Shown one piece after another: positions 6,601-17,520 of a stretch of DNA of 33,836 nt. The DNA is taken from assembly GCA_021205455.1 (NCBI GenBank), contig JAJPXL010000025.1, positions 1-33,836 of the forward strand, given 5' to 3'. The position numbers and the translations under genes were made by a program. Position 1 is the stretch's first letter. The number at the start of each line of letters is the position of its first letter. A model generated the notes under the pieces. That model saw nothing but the letters and a program-made list of their open reading frames with translations. It did no database searches and had not been told where the DNA came from. The DNA comes from Clostridiales bacterium (GTDB lineage Bacteria > Bacillota > Clostridia > Oscillospirales > Oscillospiraceae).

Positions 6601-7830
6601 TCAGCGCTTTTTCGCGCTGCGTTGGCGGGCGGCCTTCTGCCCGGGAAGGTCCCGCATCTGATCCGGGCCGAACCGAGTTAACAGGGGCGCTGTGATTGCC
6701 GCCACACAGGGGACAGCCAAAATGATTCCCAGGCTGCCGGCGACACCCCGAATCAGCTCGATGGCGACAAAGTCCGTGTTCATCAGCTGCGTGAAGGAAA
6801 CCTGATAGGAGTAAATCAGCACCATCATATTGAAGGAGGCGCCTGCGATGGCCAGCACCAGGGTGTTCGCCATCGTCCCCGTGGCGTCCCGCCCCACCCG
6901 CATTCCGGATAGGAACAGCTCCTGGGTGGTGATGTCCGGCCGCTTCGCCTTCAGCTCGTCCATGGAGGAGGCCACGCTCATGGCGATGTCCATCACGGCC
7001 CCCAGGGCGGTGATCAGGACGCTGCTGAGGAACAGTCCCCGGAGCTGCAGCCCGTTCTCCGCCTGGGCCAGCATCAGCGCCTCCGCCTCGTCAGACTGAT
7101 AGGCGGAGATGTGAATCACCTGGCTGGCCAGCGCCCCCAGAAGGGCGGCAAAGCACACGCCGCAGATGCAGCCCAGGGCCGCCCCCACCGTCTTGGGCTG
7201 CCAGCCGCCCAGGAGGTAAAAGCCCACGGCGGCAGTCAGCCCCACCAGGGCCATGGTCAGGGGAACAGAGGGATACCCCCGAAGGGTCAGGGGCACCAGG
7301 AGGAACACTGTGCTGACAAAGGCGAAAATCAGCCCCAGGAACGCCCTCAGCCCCTGGAACCCGCCCAGCGCGACCAGCGCCAGGGCAAAAATCGCCACAA
7401 ACAGGACGAGCCAGGGGGTGCGGTAGTAGTTGTAGATGGAGACGCTGTACACCCCCACGCCGGTGGTATCGATGCGGATGGTGACCCAGTCCCCCTCCCC
7501 TACGTCCACGTTGTACAAGGCGCTGAGGTAGTTGGTGACCTCCACCACGTCCCCCTTATAGCGGCCGGATGAAATCCGAAGCTCCAGACGGGTGCTGCCC
7601 ACGGAGTAACCCTCGTAGCTCTCGTCCGTCACGGTGTTGTCCTCCAGGACGGCGAGCACCTTCGCCCTCTCATACTCGGTTCCGCTGTCCTCGGTGACGG
7701 TGTACCCGTTCCAGCCGCTGTTGGCCCAGTACAGGGCCAGGCCGTATACCGCCAGCAGTACGACAATCACGGCGACCTTCACCGCCATGCGCCGCCTGTC
7801 TCTCTTCTCTTCCATTTGCCCTTCTGTCAT
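6601..7830 (-). CDS. YibE/F-like polytopic membrane protein
   Basis: A 409-residue membrane protein of the YibE/F family. There is one N-terminal transmembrane helix (about 16-36), then an extracytoplasmic domain of about 100 residues (40-136). This is followed by a run of about seven hydrophobic helices starting at TPWLVLFVAIFALAL (138-152), and a basic tail ending KKR. Family members are known from Lactobacillales and Clostridia, and a transport or ion role has been suggested; no mechanism can be read here. GAMDIAMSVASSMDEL-type and SGMRVGRDATGTMANT segments in the C-terminal half are the conserved family core. GGAGAGGA just upstream supports the ATG. The gene lies 92 bases downstream of the giant surface-protein gene, behind two hairpins, and leads into the HAD gene. 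Confidence 0.85.
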   Translation of the reverse strand: MTEGQMEEKRDRRRMAVKVAVIVVLLAVYGLALYWANSGWNGYTVTEDSGTEYERAKVLAVLEDNTVTDESYEGYSVGSTRLELRISSGRYKGDVVEVTNYLSALYNVDVGEGDWVTIRIDTTGVGVYSVSIYNYYRTPWLVLFVAIFALALVALGGFQGLRAFLGLIFAFVSTVFLLVPLTLRGYPSVPLTMALVGLTAAVGFYLLGGWQPKTVGAALGCICGVCFAALLGALASQVIHISAYQSDEAEALMLAQAENGLQLRGLFLSSVLITALGAVMDIAMSVASSMDELKAKRPDITTQELFLSGMRVGRDATGTMANTLVLAIAGASFNMMVLIYSYQVSFTQLMNTDFVAIELIRGVAGSLGIILAVPCVAAITAPLLTRFGPDQMRDLPGQKAARQRSAKKR

Positions 7831-7851
7831 AGTTTACGTCCTCTCCGGAAA

Positions 7852-7911
7852 GGGGCCTGAGGCGAGATGCCCCAGGCCCCTTTCCCTGTGATATACCGGC
7901 GGTTCCGCCGG
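7852..7911 (-). terminator. Two hairpins ending the giant surface-protein gene
   Basis: On the minus strand a perfect CCGGCGG-AA-CCGCCGG hairpin (7896-7911) comes first. A longer stem follows, with arms at 7852-7863 and 7869-7880, one mismatch and TTTCC after it. Both lie between the giant-gene stop (7923) and the YibE/F start (7830). The T-tract is short, so termination may be partial and let some transcript reach YibE/F. Confidence 0.55.
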
Positions 7912-7922
7912 ACTGTGGTTGC

Positions 7923-10900
7923 TTACTTCTTCTGCTGACGCTTCCGCAGGAACGCCATCGCCATGGCCGCAGCCGCAGCGCAGGCCGCCAATGCGATCCA
8001 TATCATCATGACGCTGCTGTCGCTGGTCTTGGCGCTGCTGGAGCTCTTGCTGGAACTGGAACTGGAGCTGGAGCTGGAGCTGGAACCGGAGCCAGAACTG
8101 GAACCGGAGCCAGAACTGGAACCGGAGCCAGAGCTGGAGCTGGAACCGGAACTGGAGCCAGAATCAGAGTCAGAACCGGAGCTGGAGCCGGAATCAGAGT
8201 CGGAACCGGAACCGGAATCAGAATCAGAGTCGGAACCGGAGCCGCTGCTGCTATCCCCATCGTCGGTGTCGCCCGTATCACCGGTGTCGCCCGTGCTGCC
8301 GCTGGCGCTGACCGTCAGGACGGACTCCAGGGTGTAGTCAGAGCCGTTGATGGTGACGGTCACCTGCACCGTATGGTCGCCGCTGCTCAGGCTGCTCAGG
8401 TACGCCTCCGTGAAGGTCACGGCAAGGCTTCCGTCGCCGGACACGGTGTAGCTGGCGCTGTCCACCGCCTCGCCGTCTACGGTGACGCCGGTCAGGCTGC
8501 TGGCGTCGGCGTTGACAGTGACCGTTCCATCCTCGGACACGCTGATGGTCAGAATCTCATCGCAGTCCCGCACGCGGAGCACTGCGACCTCCTCTCCGTA
8601 GGTGTCGCTGTCGGTGGCCAGCGTCTCCGGGTGCATATAGAGCACGCCCACTGCGCTGACGCTGGCCCCGGCCACAATCTCATCGGCCAGGGTGTTCTCG
8701 CCGGTGGTGCCGGAGAGGATGTAGCCGTCGATGAAGATCACGGTCTCGCCGGTGTCATCCACCACGGTGAACTGGGCCAGGGTGCCGTCGGAGTTGTAGT
8801 AGAGGGAGCCCTCCTTCACGGTGCCTGTCACCTGAATCAGCAGGCCTCCGTTGGCCTCGTAGTCAGAGGCGTCCGCGCAGTCCAGGAGGGTCGGGTCCAC
8901 CACGTTCAGGTCCTCATCGTCCAGAATGGTGTAGCTCATCACCTTCAGCTCGATGTCGCCCTGATAGGAGGCCAGATAGCCGGTGACCTCGATATAGGTG
9001 CCCAGCTCCAAGCCGGATTCCGCATAGGGGAAGATATCGATGCCGCCGGTCTCGTCCTGGATGTAGATGCAGTCGAAGAAGGCGTTGTCGCTGTTGGCGG
9101 TGCCTGCGGTGACATAGCCCCGCACCTTGAAGATGCTGCCGGAGCCTTCGCCGTCACCGTAGGCGGCGCGGACGTCAGCGATGTCAGTGACAGGCAGCTC
9201 CACCTGTATGTCGGTCAGGATGTTGGTGATGATGGTGGTGTTGGCGTAGGGCAGGTCGTAGTCATCCACATCGGCGTCCACCTCGAAGTCGGAGCAGAAC
9301 ACGCCGCCGGAGACGAAGATGGTGCCGCCGTATGCCGTCTCCTCACAGGCCAGGAACACCGCCTCGCCCTCCGAGGTGACGACGTTGTAGTTATAGCCGG
9401 AGCCGCTCTCGATCACATCGGATGCGCCCACGCCGTCCTTGTCGCTGTCGATGGAATAGGTGGTGTCGAAGCCCTTCACCAGCCAGGTGCCGTCGCCCAC
9501 GTTGACGGTGCAGCCGGAGTACTGGCTGTAGACCTGGTAGTCCTCGCCGTCTTCCACGCTGTCCACGTCCACCACGCCGGAGAGCCACTCGGATTCCATG
9601 TTGAAGGTCTCCAGGTAGAGCCGGTAGGCCTGGCCGCCGTTGCTCACCACGTCGTAGGCTTCATCGTCGTTCAGGCTCATGGAGGAGCCGATGGCCGCCA
9701 GCAGCTTATTCTGCTGGGCGGCGGTGTGGTACTCCGCCGCGCTGCTGGCCTCGCCGTAATCCGCCAGGCCGCAGACGATGACGCTGCCTCCGGCCTCCAC
9801 GTAAGCCTGGACCGCCGCGATAAACTCATCCTCATAGAGGCTGGCGACATAGTCCCCGGCGTTGGCGGTGCCGCTCTTCTTGGCGGGGGCGGAGATGATG
9901 AGCAGGGCGCAGTCGTCCAGGACGCTGTCCTCGCCGTAGTAGTCCTCCACGTCGGTGACGATGTTCAGCTTGATGGACTGATTCGCCGCGATGGCCTCCA
10001 GCTCCGTCATGTTGCCGCCGTAGTAGCCGGTGACGTAGTCGTTGTAGTGGCTGCCGTCCACCACCACGTTGGTCACCATGTCAGAGGAGACATAGCTGAC
10101 GGTCAGCGGCTCGGTGTAGACCTTGGTGACCCCGTTCAGGGTGCCGGTGACGGTGGCGGTATAGATGGTGGTGCCCAGACCGCTGTAGGTGTAGGCAAAG
10201 CTGTAATCCGCAGTATCCATGCTCTCCACCACGGTGGGAACGGCGGTGGTGTTCACGATCTGGTCGGTGATGTCGGTAACGTTGCCGTCCAGGTCGGTGA
10301 CGGTGAAGGTGATGCTCTCGATGTCAAAGTCGCTGTTCTCGTTGTTGTACAGGCTCAGGGTCATGTTCAGGGCCTCGTCCTGCACGGCCAGCGCGTCGTC
10401 GGACTCGAAGGTGGAGATGCCCAGGGCCTCGACCTCGCCCACCCAGACGGGTGCGGTGACGGCGATGTCGCCGTCGGCTTCCACGACTTTGATGTAGTAG
10501 TAGGAGTAATCAGAGCTGACGGTGAAGGTCACAGTGTCCTCGCTGCCGCTGACCGTCTGAGAAGCCAGGACATAGCCGCCGTTGACGATGACGGAGACGG
10601 TGCCCAGGGAGCTGTCGGTGGGGTCGTCGAGCTTGACGGACAGGGTCACGGTGTCGTCCACATCGCTCTCGGAGAGGATGGAGCCCATGATGTTGCCGTC
10701 CAGGGTGTAGTAGATGGAGAGGTCGTTGTCCTCCGTGGCGTACACACGGTAGTTCCGCATGGCGTCATAGATGTCGTCCTCCGTCAGGTTGTCCGCCAGG
10801 ACCACGGTGCGGGCAGTGTTGGCGTCGCCCCACAGGCCCTTGTGGTTATCCTGGTTGTTGGTGGGGGCCACATGCCAGCCCTTATCCAGCGCGCGGGTAT

Positions 10901-13900
10901 AGTACTCGTAGGAGGGGAAGTAGCTGGAGGAGCCCACGGTGCCCTCGCCGTTGCCCACCTCGATCAGGGTAATCAGGTCGTCGATGTCCTCATCGAAGTA
11001 GGAGAAGTCCTGGAAATCGCCGAAGGTAGTGCCGGGGTGGTTGAACTGGCTGATGGAGTCGGTCACCGTCTTTAGCGTATCGTAGTAGTTCTGCAGGGCG
11101 GTGGAGTAGGTGGTATAGGCGCTCTGGGTGCGGCTCTGGAAGCCGTCCGTGTTGAAGGTGTTCAGGTGGCCCAGGCCGTTGGACCAGGTCATTTCATAGC
11201 CGAACAGCGCAACGAACTCCCCGTCGGTGGTGTACGCGTCCGCATAGGCGTTGCCCTCCGTCCACTCCTCGCTGGCAGAGCCGTCGGTGATGGTGACGGA
11301 GTCGCTGGAGGCGCTGTCGAAGGAGTTGGAATGGTCGGTGACGGCCAGGAAGTCCAGGGTGTCGGTGGTCTCGTGGACCTCGATGGCGTGCTCATAGGCG
11401 TCGGTGATGCTGCCCGCGCCGTCGGAATAGTTGGTGTGGGAGTGGAGCTGGCCGAAGTAGATGTTATAGGCCTCCTGGCTCCGCTCGGTGAAGGTGCGGG
11501 TGGTGACGGCGCTGGTGGTATACCCTTCCAGCTCCGCATAGGCCATGATGCTGGCCCCGCCAAAGCCCTTTTCCAGGGAGATGGGGGAGTTGCCGTCCTC
11601 GGTCAGGACATACTCGGTGTAGGCAATGTTGCCCTCGCTGTCGGTGCCAAAGATGTAGTTGCCATCCTCGTCCGTGTCATAGGTGATGGCGTAGTAGATG
11701 GTCGCGCCCTCGGTGGCAGAGGTCAGGGTGACGGCAACCGCATCGTCCTCGATGTACACGCCGCCGCCGTTGGGGCTGAATTTCACCGCAGAGACGGTGC
11801 CCGCCGCATAGGTCAGGATGCGGGTGACGCTGTCCGCCCGGCCCTCGCTGGTAGCGTAGACCTCCAGGGTGGAGGGGAGCGTGTCCAGAGTGGGCTTGCT
11901 GCTCTCGTCATAGGTCAGCCATGCGCCCTCGCCGGTGGTGGTGTCCACAAAGCGGTAGTAGATGGCGGCGTTCTCGGTGGCGGAGGTCATGGTCAGCTCG
12001 GTGCCCACAGCCTGATCCTCCGTATCATCCGGAGTGACGGCCACATAACCGGTGATGCTGTCGTCCACGATGGGGCTGCCGGAGAGCACCACGGAGTCGA
12101 TGCGGACGGTGCCGCTGCTGCTGATGTTCTTCCCACTTCCGGCTGCAACTGTGGTGCTGGGCACCAGCCGGATGTACAGGGTCTCGGCGTTCTCCGCGCC
12201 CTCAGGCACGTCAAAGGTGAAGGTGATGTAGGTAGCCGACTTGATGGAGGTCTTTGCCACGCCGTCGGAGATGCTGCCGGACAGGCTCACCGCGGAGCTG
12301 CTGCCGTCGCTGCTGTAGGAGGTGTAGCTGCAGGAATAGGTGCCGGTGGTGAAGTTGGTGAAGGTCACGCCGTCGGTGGAGTATTGCAGCTGCCATTCGC
12401 CGGAGCCGGTATTGCTGGCCCGCATACGGAAGCTCAGCTCCATGTCGCCCCAGCCGGCGGTGGAGACGGCGAACTGGAGGTAGTCATCCGTGCCGCTGCC
12501 AAGGCCGGTGCCGCCCATGTACCAGTTGGAAATATCCGAACTGCCGGAGCTGGTGCCGGTGGTGAAGGTCTGAACGGCTTCGCCGCTGACCACAGCGGTA
12601 AAGGTGGCGGCGCTGTCCAGCATATCGTTGACGTTGTACTTGTCGCCGCTGATGGAGGTGGCGCCGTCCGTATACGGCCCGCCGCCGCCCCAGGAGGCGA
12701 TGGCCTCGACGATGGAGGTGTCCACGGTGTAGTCGTCCTCGCTGACCGGGGAGAACTTCAGCGCAAACAGGCTCTCGCTGCCGGAGCTGATGCTATAATA
12801 GGTGCTCCAGTCGCTGTAGGAGTTGTACCACTCCACATATTTGCCGGAAGTGGTATCCTTCAGGTAGTAGAGGCCGTCCTCGGCATCCTCCACCGTCCAG
12901 GTGTAGTGGCTCAGGGCGTCCGCTGTGCCAAAGGTCAGGTAGTTGCTGGCGTTCATGCCCATGTAGGAGCCGTTCTGCTCCAGAGTCAGGGTGCCGTCCT
13001 CGCTGACGGTAACCGTCCAGAGCTCGGTGTCGCCGTAGCCGGACATCTTGCCGCTGGCGCTCTCCGTGACCGCCACGCCTGCATAGTAGCTGCTGGAGCT
13101 GCTGACGGTGGAGCTGGAGAGGGCATAGCCATAGGCCGGATTCCAGATGACATAGGTGCCGGAGGTCAGGGCGCTGTCATCCTCGTCCCCGTTGTCCTCA
13201 TCCTCGTCCGCAGCAGGTGTGAACCGGAGGGCAAACATTCCCTCGCTGCCGGAACTGACGGAGGAATAGACGCTCCAATCGGTCTTGGAAGCATACCACT
13301 CCAAATACCGGCCGGTGCCGGTATTTTTCAGGTAGTAGCAGCCCTCGCTGACGGAGCTGGCGTCCTCCAGCGTCCAATCGGTGTTCTCAGTGGCCCCGAA
13401 GGTCAGGTTATAATAGGACCCGCTGGCCACAACGCCAAGATAGGAATCATCCTGGGCGATGGTCACGGTCTGGGCGCCGTCCTCATCGGTGGTGACAGTG
13501 ACCGTCCAGACAGCCGCGGAGGTGTAGCCGGACAGGGCCTCGTCCGTCAGGGACACTTCTTCACCCGCCAGGTAATAGGTAGAGTAGGCGGTGCTGGTCA
13601 GGGCCATGTTGTACGCAGGCGCCCAAATGACATAGGTGCCGTCGGTCAGTGTACTGTCGTCCTCTCCGTCGTCCTCATCATCGTCGCCCTCGTCGTCCTT
13701 GTCATCGTCGGAGGAGACGTCGGTGTGACCCACATAATAGAACTGGTAGGTGTAGAGGGCGGTTTTGCCGCTGCTGAAACTATAGGTGGTAAAGCCGTTA
13801 TAATACTCGATGTACTGCGCGCTGCCGTTATAGGAGGCGTTGACGCTCTCGATATAGTAGCTGCCGCTGTCTCCGGCGCTCTTCAGCGTCCAGAGGCTGT

Positions 13901-15059
13901 AGTCGCTGGATGCGGAAGCCAGGGTCAGGCTGTTGCCGGTGGAGCCACAGGTCAGGTATGCGCCCTCGTCGGTGACGAAGCTGAGGTAGCCGTTGCCGTC
14001 CACATAGACGGTGAACACCTCGCCCACGTTGTTGGTCTCCATGACCCCATCGGTCACGGTGACCTCGCCGCCGGTCAGCTTGGAGCCGCTGGCGGTGCCG
14101 GTGATGGCGGTGCCGCCGTCGGGATAGTAGATCATCACCTGGTCGCCGCCGGTGATGTCGCCGGTCATCAGGTCGTAGCCGCTGACAGTGGGCTCTGCGG
14201 CGGTCAACTCCACGGAGTTCGTCTCGCTCTTGGAGCCGTCCAACTCGGCGTAGGCGTACAGGGTCTCCCCGATGTGGTCAGAGACATCCAGGCTGCTGCC
14301 GCTTGCGGCGGTGTACTCGCCGTCCGCGTCATAGCTGTAATAATAGGTGACGCCGGAGGTGGTGCAGGAGAAGGTCACCGTCTTGTCCTCCTGAGAATAG
14401 GTCAGGCTGGGGACATCCACGGTGACGGTGGGTTCCTCCGTCTCGGTGGTCTCAGTGGTGCTGCCCGTCAGCTTGTAAAGGCTGATGTCCTGCTGACTGC
14501 TGGTGCTGGCATAGCAGGCAAACAACGAGCTGCCGGAATTGTAGCGTAGCCAGTTCCGGGTGTTTGTACCCTGCGCGAGAAGCGTCGCCACGCCGTCCTC
14601 AATGGTAATGGTCCAGGAGGAGTTGTCGGACAATGTTGACTCTGTCTTCAAATAGTTGTTGGAACTGGACGCGGCATAGAGGTAACCGCTGCCCGTATAC
14701 AGGGCATAGGTTCCGTCCACGTTGCCGGTCTGCACTTCCAGTTCCTGCACAGTCTCCGTATCGGAACTCGTGCTGGTGGCGGTCACTGTGGAGCCGCTGT
14801 CGCTCTTTGTGATGGCAATTTCCCCACGGTTGTTGCTCTTTTGGTTGGTGCTCATTGCTACGTCATAATCAGACGCGACAATGATTACCGTGTCGCCTGT
14901 GGACAGGTTGTCCGCATTGGTCACCTTGGTGTAGGTAGACACAGTGGTTGTGGTCTCGTCACTTGCTGCTACAGCTGTCACCGGCAGCATGGACAGGCAC
15001 ATCATCAGTGCCAGCGCCAATGACAGAATCCGGTGCAGCGGTTGTTTTCCTGCTTTCAT
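7923..15059 (-). CDS. Giant secreted, wall-associated protein with PHP/CehA-type metallohydrolase core
   Basis: A 2378-residue surface protein. AGGAGG (15067-15072) precedes the ATG, and residues 1-32 are a signal peptide ending TAVAAS. The N-terminal 800 residues hold beta-rich modules, including two repeats of about 160 residues opening [16 protein letters not shown] (near 468) and [16 protein letters not shown] (near 631), joined by Asp/Glu linkers. Chitobiase/FN3-like domains follow (about 1010-1190). The PHP-type core begins [12 protein letters not shown] (near 1203) and continues with TDHSN, QFNHPGT (near 1340) and NQDNHKG (near 1403), the metal-binding His/Asp set of CehA-like phosphoesterases. 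Further on are a glutaminase-like alpha/beta region (about 1660-1800) and an OB-fold nuclease-associated region (about 1956-2040). A Ser/Gly/Asp stalk (about 2266-2343), a degenerate sortase-like AKTSDSS, a membrane helix and a basic tail close it. It probably cleaves phosphoesters outside the cell; the substrate is unknown. Confidence 0.85.
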   Translation of the reverse strand: MKAGKQPLHRILSLALALMMCLSMLPVTAVAASDETTTTVSTYTKVTNADNLSTGDTVIIVASDYDVAMSTNQKSNNRGEIAITKSDSGSTVTATSTSSDTETVQELEVQTGNVDGTYALYTGSGYLYAASSSNNYLKTESTLSDNSSWTITIEDGVATLLAQGTNTRNWLRYNSGSSLFACYASTSSQQDISLYKLTGSTTETTETEEPTVTVDVPSLTYSQEDKTVTFSCTTSGVTYYYSYDADGEYTAASGSSLDVSDHIGETLYAYAELDGSKSETNSVELTAAEPTVSGYDLMTGDITGGDQVMIYYPDGGTAITGTASGSKLTGGEVTVTDGVMETNNVGEVFTVYVDGNGYLSFVTDEGAYLTCGSTGNSLTLASASSDYSLWTLKSAGDSGSYYIESVNASYNGSAQYIEYYNGFTTYSFSSGKTALYTYQFYYVGHTDVSSDDDKDDEGDDDEDDGEDDSTLTDGTYVIWAPAYNMALTSTAYSTYYLAGEEVSLTDEALSGYTSAAVWTVTVTTDEDGAQTVTIAQDDSYLGVVASGSYYNLTFGATENTDWTLEDASSVSEGCYYLKNTGTGRYLEWYASKTDWSVYSSVSSGSEGMFALRFTPAADEDEDNGDEDDSALTSGTYVIWNPAYGYALSSSTVSSSSSYYAGVAVTESASGKMSGYGDTELWTVTVSEDGTLTLEQNGSYMGMNASNYLTFGTADALSHYTWTVEDAEDGLYYLKDTTSGKYVEWYNSYSDWSTYYSISSGSESLFALKFSPVSEDDYTVDTSIVEAIASWGGGGPYTDGATSISGDKYNVNDMLDSAATFTAVVSGEAVQTFTTGTSSGSSDISNWYMGGTGLGSGTDDYLQFAVSTAGWGDMELSFRMRASNTGSGEWQLQYSTDGVTFTNFTTGTYSCSYTSYSSDGSSSAVSLSGSISDGVAKTSIKSATYITFTFDVPEGAENAETLYIRLVPSTTVAAGSGKNISSSGTVRIDSVVLSGSPIVDDSITGYVAVTPDDTEDQAVGTELTMTSATENAAIYYRFVDTTTGEGAWLTYDESSKPTLDTLPSTLEVYATSEGRADSVTRILTYAAGTVSAVKFSPNGGGVYIEDDAVAVTLTSATEGATIYYAITYDTDEDGNYIFGTDSEGNIAYTEYVLTEDGNSPISLEKGFGGASIMAYAELEGYTTSAVTTRTFTERSQEAYNIYFGQLHSHTNYSDGAGSITDAYEHAIEVHETTDTLDFLAVTDHSNSFDSASSDSVTITDGSASEEWTEGNAYADAYTTDGEFVALFGYEMTWSNGLGHLNTFNTDGFQSRTQSAYTTYSTALQNYYDTLKTVTDSISQFNHPGTTFGDFQDFSYFDEDIDDLITLIEVGNGEGTVGSSSYFPSYEYYTRALDKGWHVAPTNNQDNHKGLWGDANTARTVVLADNLTEDDIYDAMRNYRVYATEDNDLSIYYTLDGNIMGSILSESDVDDTVTLSVKLDDPTDSSLGTVSVIVNGGYVLASQTVSGSEDTVTFTVSSDYSYYYIKVVEADGDIAVTAPVWVGEVEALGISTFESDDALAVQDEALNMTLSLYNNENSDFDIESITFTVTDLDGNVTDITDQIVNTTAVPTVVESMDTADYSFAYTYSGLGTTIYTATVTGTLNGVTKVYTEPLTVSYVSSDMVTNVVVDGSHYNDYVTGYYGGNMTELEAIAANQSIKLNIVTDVEDYYGEDSVLDDCALLIISAPAKKSGTANAGDYVASLYEDEFIAAVQAYVEAGGSVIVCGLADYGEASSAAEYHTAAQQNKLLAAIGSSMSLNDDEAYDVVSNGGQAYRLYLETFNMESEWLSGVVDVDSVEDGEDYQVYSQYSGCTVNVGDGTWLVKGFDTTYSIDSDKDGVGASDVIESGSGYNYNVVTSEGEAVFLACEETAYGGTIFVSGGVFCSDFEVDADVDDYDLPYANTTIITNILTDIQVELPVTDIADVRAAYGDGEGSGSIFKVRGYVTAGTANSDNAFFDCIYIQDETGGIDIFPYAESGLELGTYIEVTGYLASYQGDIELKVMSYTILDDEDLNVVDPTLLDCADASDYEANGGLLIQVTGTVKEGSLYYNSDGTLAQFTVVDDTGETVIFIDGYILSGTTGENTLADEIVAGASVSAVGVLYMHPETLATDSDTYGEEVAVLRVRDCDEILTISVSEDGTVTVNADASSLTGVTVDGEAVDSASYTVSGDGSLAVTFTEAYLSSLSSGDHTVQVTVTINGSDYTLESVLTVSASGSTGDTGDTGDTDDGDSSSGSGSDSDSDSGSGSDSDSGSSSGSDSDSGSSSGSSSSSGSGSSSGSGSSSGSGSSSSSSSSSSSSKSSSSAKTSDSSVMMIWIALAACAAAAAMAMAFLRKRQQKK
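8040..8245 (-). repeat. Low-complexity Ser/Gly/Asp-encoding repeat tract
   Basis: Short tandem units built on TCC/GGC/GAT-type codons encode a Gly-Ser/Asp-Ser dipeptide-rich stalk near the C-terminus of the giant surface protein. On the plus strand it reads as repeated ctggaaccggagccagaa-like units. Such tracts expand and contract by slippage and usually act as flexible wall-spanning linkers. Confidence 0.8.
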
Positions 15060-15467
15060 ACACTTTCCTCCTAAAGGCAGTCCGGCTCCTGAGGGCAGAC
15101 CGCCTGTATGGTACGTTCATGCTACCACCTTTGAAGGAAGGCTTCGACCATAGTTTGGTAAGCTGTTTGTAAAATTCGCATCAAATCAATCTGTCCCCTG
15201 CCATCGCAGGGAAGCGGGGCCACAAAAGGTTAAGGCCGGGGCTGGGGCGGCAGCGCGTTCCGCTCACTGAAAGAGGGGTGCGTCATTTTTGGCAGAATAT
15301 GGGAACGGGACGAGTTCCTCCCAAAGCCCCGCGAAAAAGCGCCGCGCCCTCCGGGCTGGCAGCGGGTTCCATGCCAAAGGTGTCTGAGTTTCCCAACGCT
15401 CGCGCCGCTTATTTTCCCGGATTCCAGCCATATTAAACACGGACGCGATGAGGAATGGAGGAATCTT
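15060..15467. other. Divergent intergenic region between the giant gene and spoIVB
   Basis: 408 bases between divergent starts. Good ribosome sites sit at both ends: AGGAGG for the giant gene at 15067-15072 (minus) and GGAGG for spoIVB at 15457-15461 (plus). I saw no sigma-A promoter with both hexamers well matched. CATATTA at 15429-15435 resembles a forespore sigma-G -10 element upstream of spoIVB, but no convincing -35 accompanies it. No conserved small gene or RNA was recognised. Confidence 0.5.
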
Positions 15468-16532
15468 ATGAGGAAAAAACATGAAAAAAAGCGTTGGAAC
15501 GGTGTGGCGGCGGCGCTGGCCGGGGCGGCGCTGCTGATTGGCATCGGGGCAGGGGTCATGGTCGGGCCAAATCGAAGCGCCGTTTCCTGCACGGCCCCGT
15601 CTTCCGGGCATTACCTGGTTCCGGTGGGGCGGACAGTGGGGATCAAGCTGTTCTCCCACGGCGTGCTGGTGGTGGGCTTTTCAGAGGTGGAGGGGGAAGC
15701 GGGGCCCGTCTCCCCCGCGCAGGACTGCGGTTTGAAGGTTGGCGATATTATAACCGAAATCGGGGATGAATATGTCAACAGCATTGCAGAGGTGACGGAT
15801 GCGCTGCAAACCATCGGCGATGAAGCCGTCACCATCTGCGCCCTGCGGGACGGACGGCGGCTGTCGCTGACGGCGGACTCCGTCCCCTGCCTGTCGGACG
15901 GCACCTACCGCCTGGGCGTGTGGGTGCGGGACTCCATGGCAGGCATCGGCACTGTCACCTACTACGAGCCGGAAACCGGAGCCTTCGCCGCCCTGGGCCA
16001 CGGCATCACCGATGTGGACACCGATACGCTGATGCCCCTGCGCTCCGGCTCCATCATGCCGTCCACCGTCACCGGCGTGGTGAAGGGCGCCCAGGGCGCG
16101 CCGGGGCAGCTTCACGGCAGCTTTGACCTGGAGCAGGACCTGGGCGACCTGTATGCCAACACGGACTGCGGCGTCTTTGGGACGCTGAACGGGGCGGACT
16201 TCTCCGGTACCGCCCTTCCGGTGGCCACCCGCAGCGAGGTCTCCACCGGAAAGGCCACCATCCTCAGCAACATCAGTGGGGATGAGGTGCAGGAGTACGC
16301 GGTGGAGATCGTGCGGGTCTACCCGGAAAGCCTGTCCGCCACCCGGAATCTGATGATCCGCGTGGTGGACCCGGTCCTGCTGGAGGAGACCGGGGGCATC
16401 GTACAGGGGATGAGCGGCTCCCCCATCCTGCAAAACGGGATGCTGGTGGGCGCTGTGACCCACGTCCTGGTCAATGACCCGACCTGCGGATATGGGATTC
16501 TGGCCGAGACAATGCTGGATGCAGCCGGATAA
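15468..16532 (+). CDS. spoIVB: SpoIVB sporulation peptidase (S55 family)
   Basis: Forespore-secreted serine protease that signals across the spore membranes to trigger pro-sigma-K processing in the mother cell. The 354-residue protein has a basic N-terminus and one membrane segment (about 11-33). A PDZ domain follows (about 55-135, with QDCGLKVGDIITEIGD), then the S55 domain. The catalytic set is visible: His178 in ALGHGI, Asp301 in RVVDPV and Ser316 in GMSGSP. The 15-residue Asp-Ser spacing matches that of the B. subtilis enzyme. The C-terminus ends with the conserved THVLVNDPTCGYGI. GGAGG lies 6 bases before the ATG. It shows that the organism belongs to a spore-forming lineage. spo0A, which often follows spoIVB in Clostridia, is absent here; the next gene is convergent. 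Confidence 0.96.
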   Translation: MRKKHEKKRWNGVAAALAGAALLIGIGAGVMVGPNRSAVSCTAPSSGHYLVPVGRTVGIKLFSHGVLVVGFSEVEGEAGPVSPAQDCGLKVGDIITEIGDEYVNSIAEVTDALQTIGDEAVTICALRDGRRLSLTADSVPCLSDGTYRLGVWVRDSMAGIGTVTYYEPETGAFAALGHGITDVDTDTLMPLRSGSIMPSTVTGVVKGAQGAPGQLHGSFDLEQDLGDLYANTDCGVFGTLNGADFSGTALPVATRSEVSTGKATILSNISGDEVQEYAVEIVRVYPESLSATRNLMIRVVDPVLLEETGGIVQGMSGSPILQNGMLVGAVTHVLVNDPTCGYGILAETMLDAAG

Positions 16533-16551
16533 CAGGGGCTGACGGAAAAGA

Positions 16552-16583
16552 GGGGCTTCCGCGCTGCAAAACGCGGAAGCCCC
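16552..16583. terminator. Hairpin between convergent spoIVB and CPBP genes
   Basis: GGGGCTTCCGCG (16552-16563) and CGCGGAAGCCCC (16572-16583) form a perfect 12-bp stem with an 8-base loop, 19 bases after the spoIVB stop. There is no clean T-run on the plus side (TGTCTGC follows), while the minus side is followed by TCTTTTCC. It probably serves both convergent genes. Confidence 0.65.
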
Positions 16584-16658
16584 TGTCTGCATCTGGGGGT
16601 GTTTTATCTATGGTCCAATTTTACTGGTTCTGTTCAGGAGACGAAAGGCTTTCCGCTA

Positions 16659-17267
16659 TCATATCTGAAAGGCGAGCAAAAGCAGTTCCAGGAAGTTCAG
16701 ACAGCCGTGAATCAGCCAGCTGGGCAGGATGGACCCGCCGGACATTTTTTCATTCACATAGGACATCAGCATTGCGGTCAGCATCGGGTAAACCACAATG
16801 ACAAACCCTGCCACAAAGCCGATGTCCATCAGGAGGAGCACCTCCACCAGATGGATCAACCCAAACACGGCAGCCTGAATCAGGTTGGCCCAGGAGAAGC
16901 CGAACCTGGCTGCCAAACGCTTCAGCAGGAACCCGCGGAACAGAATTTCCTCAGACAGCGCAGTATGGCCGAAGGAATAGACAAGAATGCACGGAAGGGC
17001 TGCCGCGCCCATGCCCGCATATTCAGACTCGACCTCCAGCTCTCCCCGGAGCAGAACGGCGAGCTGGCCCACCGCAAAGAGCACGACATATGTGGCAACC
17101 ATAGCAAAGGCCCACTTCTTCCAGTCCTCCGGCGCGGGCTTTTTCAGGCCGACCCAGGACAGGAAGCCTTCCTTCTTCCGGGCAGTACACAGCCACCAAA
17201 TAAGCGGTATCAAAGAGAACGCCACGACCTGAAGCACAGTACTCAAAACTTCACTCAAAAACAACAT
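16659..17267 (-). CDS. CPBP (CAAX/Abi-type) intramembrane glutamic protease
   Basis: A 202-residue integral membrane protein of the CPBP family. Start ATG 17267 is chosen because GGAGG lies upstream and a TATAAT box (17301-17306) would fall inside any longer version. Several hydrophobic helices are present. Family motifs are all there: SEEILFRGF with Glu106/Glu107 and Arg111, GLIHL with His139, and the C-terminal NEKMSGGSILPSWLIHGCLN with His187 and Asn191. Family members cleave membrane substrates or bacteriocin-like peptides and some give self-immunity; no partner peptide gene is visible. It is convergent with spoIVB and transcribed alone, with leuS ending upstream on the same strand. Confidence 0.9.
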   Translation of the reverse strand: MLFLSEVLSTVLQVVAFSLIPLIWWLCTARKKEGFLSWVGLKKPAPEDWKKWAFAMVATYVVLFAVGQLAVLLRGELEVESEYAGMGAAALPCILVYSFGHTALSEEILFRGFLLKRLAARFGFSWANLIQAAVFGLIHLVEVLLLMDIGFVAGFVIVVYPMLTAMLMSYVNEKMSGGSILPSWLIHGCLNFLELLLLAFQI

Positions 17268-17300
17268 GGGGAATCCCCCCTCCTTCCGGTATCTGAGGTC

Positions 17301-17306
17301 ATTATA
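17301..17306 (-). promoter_or_regulatory. Probable -10 element of the CPBP protease gene
   Basis: The minus strand reads CGCTATAATGACC, a perfect TATAAT about 34 bases before the ATG. The -35 region 17 bases further up is a poor match. The position argues against the longer upstream start. Confidence 0.45.
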
Positions 17307-17445
17307 GCGTTTCTTCGTTGCCGCAGACACCATGGAACTGTAAAGTGTTGGCAAAACATCTGTAAAAGCGAACGATTACCGTTTCGGTGTGTTTGCCGGG
17401 CAGGTAAGGAGGAGGCGCATCATACAGCGCACCCAATTACGCAGC

Positions 17446-17475
17446 AGGAGGCTGGCCAATGATGGCCAGCCTCCT
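17446..17475 (-). terminator. Hairpin downstream of leuS
   Basis: AGGAGGCTGGCC (17446-17457) pairs perfectly with GGCCAGCCTCCT (17464-17475), with a 6-base loop. It lies 45 bases past the leuS stop and probably ends the housekeeping run. There is no clear T-tract on the minus strand, so it may act as a processing or Rho-assisted end. Confidence 0.6.
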
Positions 17476-17520
17476 GTTTGGCTGTTTGAGATTCGTAAGG
17501 CCGTTTCCGGCGCGGTTTTC

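Noticed and set aside
8040..8245. Tandem repeat considered as a CRISPR array or minisatellite outside genes
   Set aside because: Units are short, degenerate and in frame with the Ser/Gly/Asp stalk; there are no unique spacers.
8373..14549. Two very long plus-strand open frames (900 and 1127 codons) opposite the giant surface protein
   Set aside because: They are Gly/Val/Ala/His-rich translations of the antisense of a GC3-biased Ser/Thr/Gly gene, with no recognisable domains or ribosome sites; the minus-strand frame has a signal peptide and real motifs.
15429..15435. CATATTA as a sigma-G -10 element for spoIVB
   Set aside because: The -10 word fits, but no convincing -35 lies at the right distance, so it is not called as a promoter.
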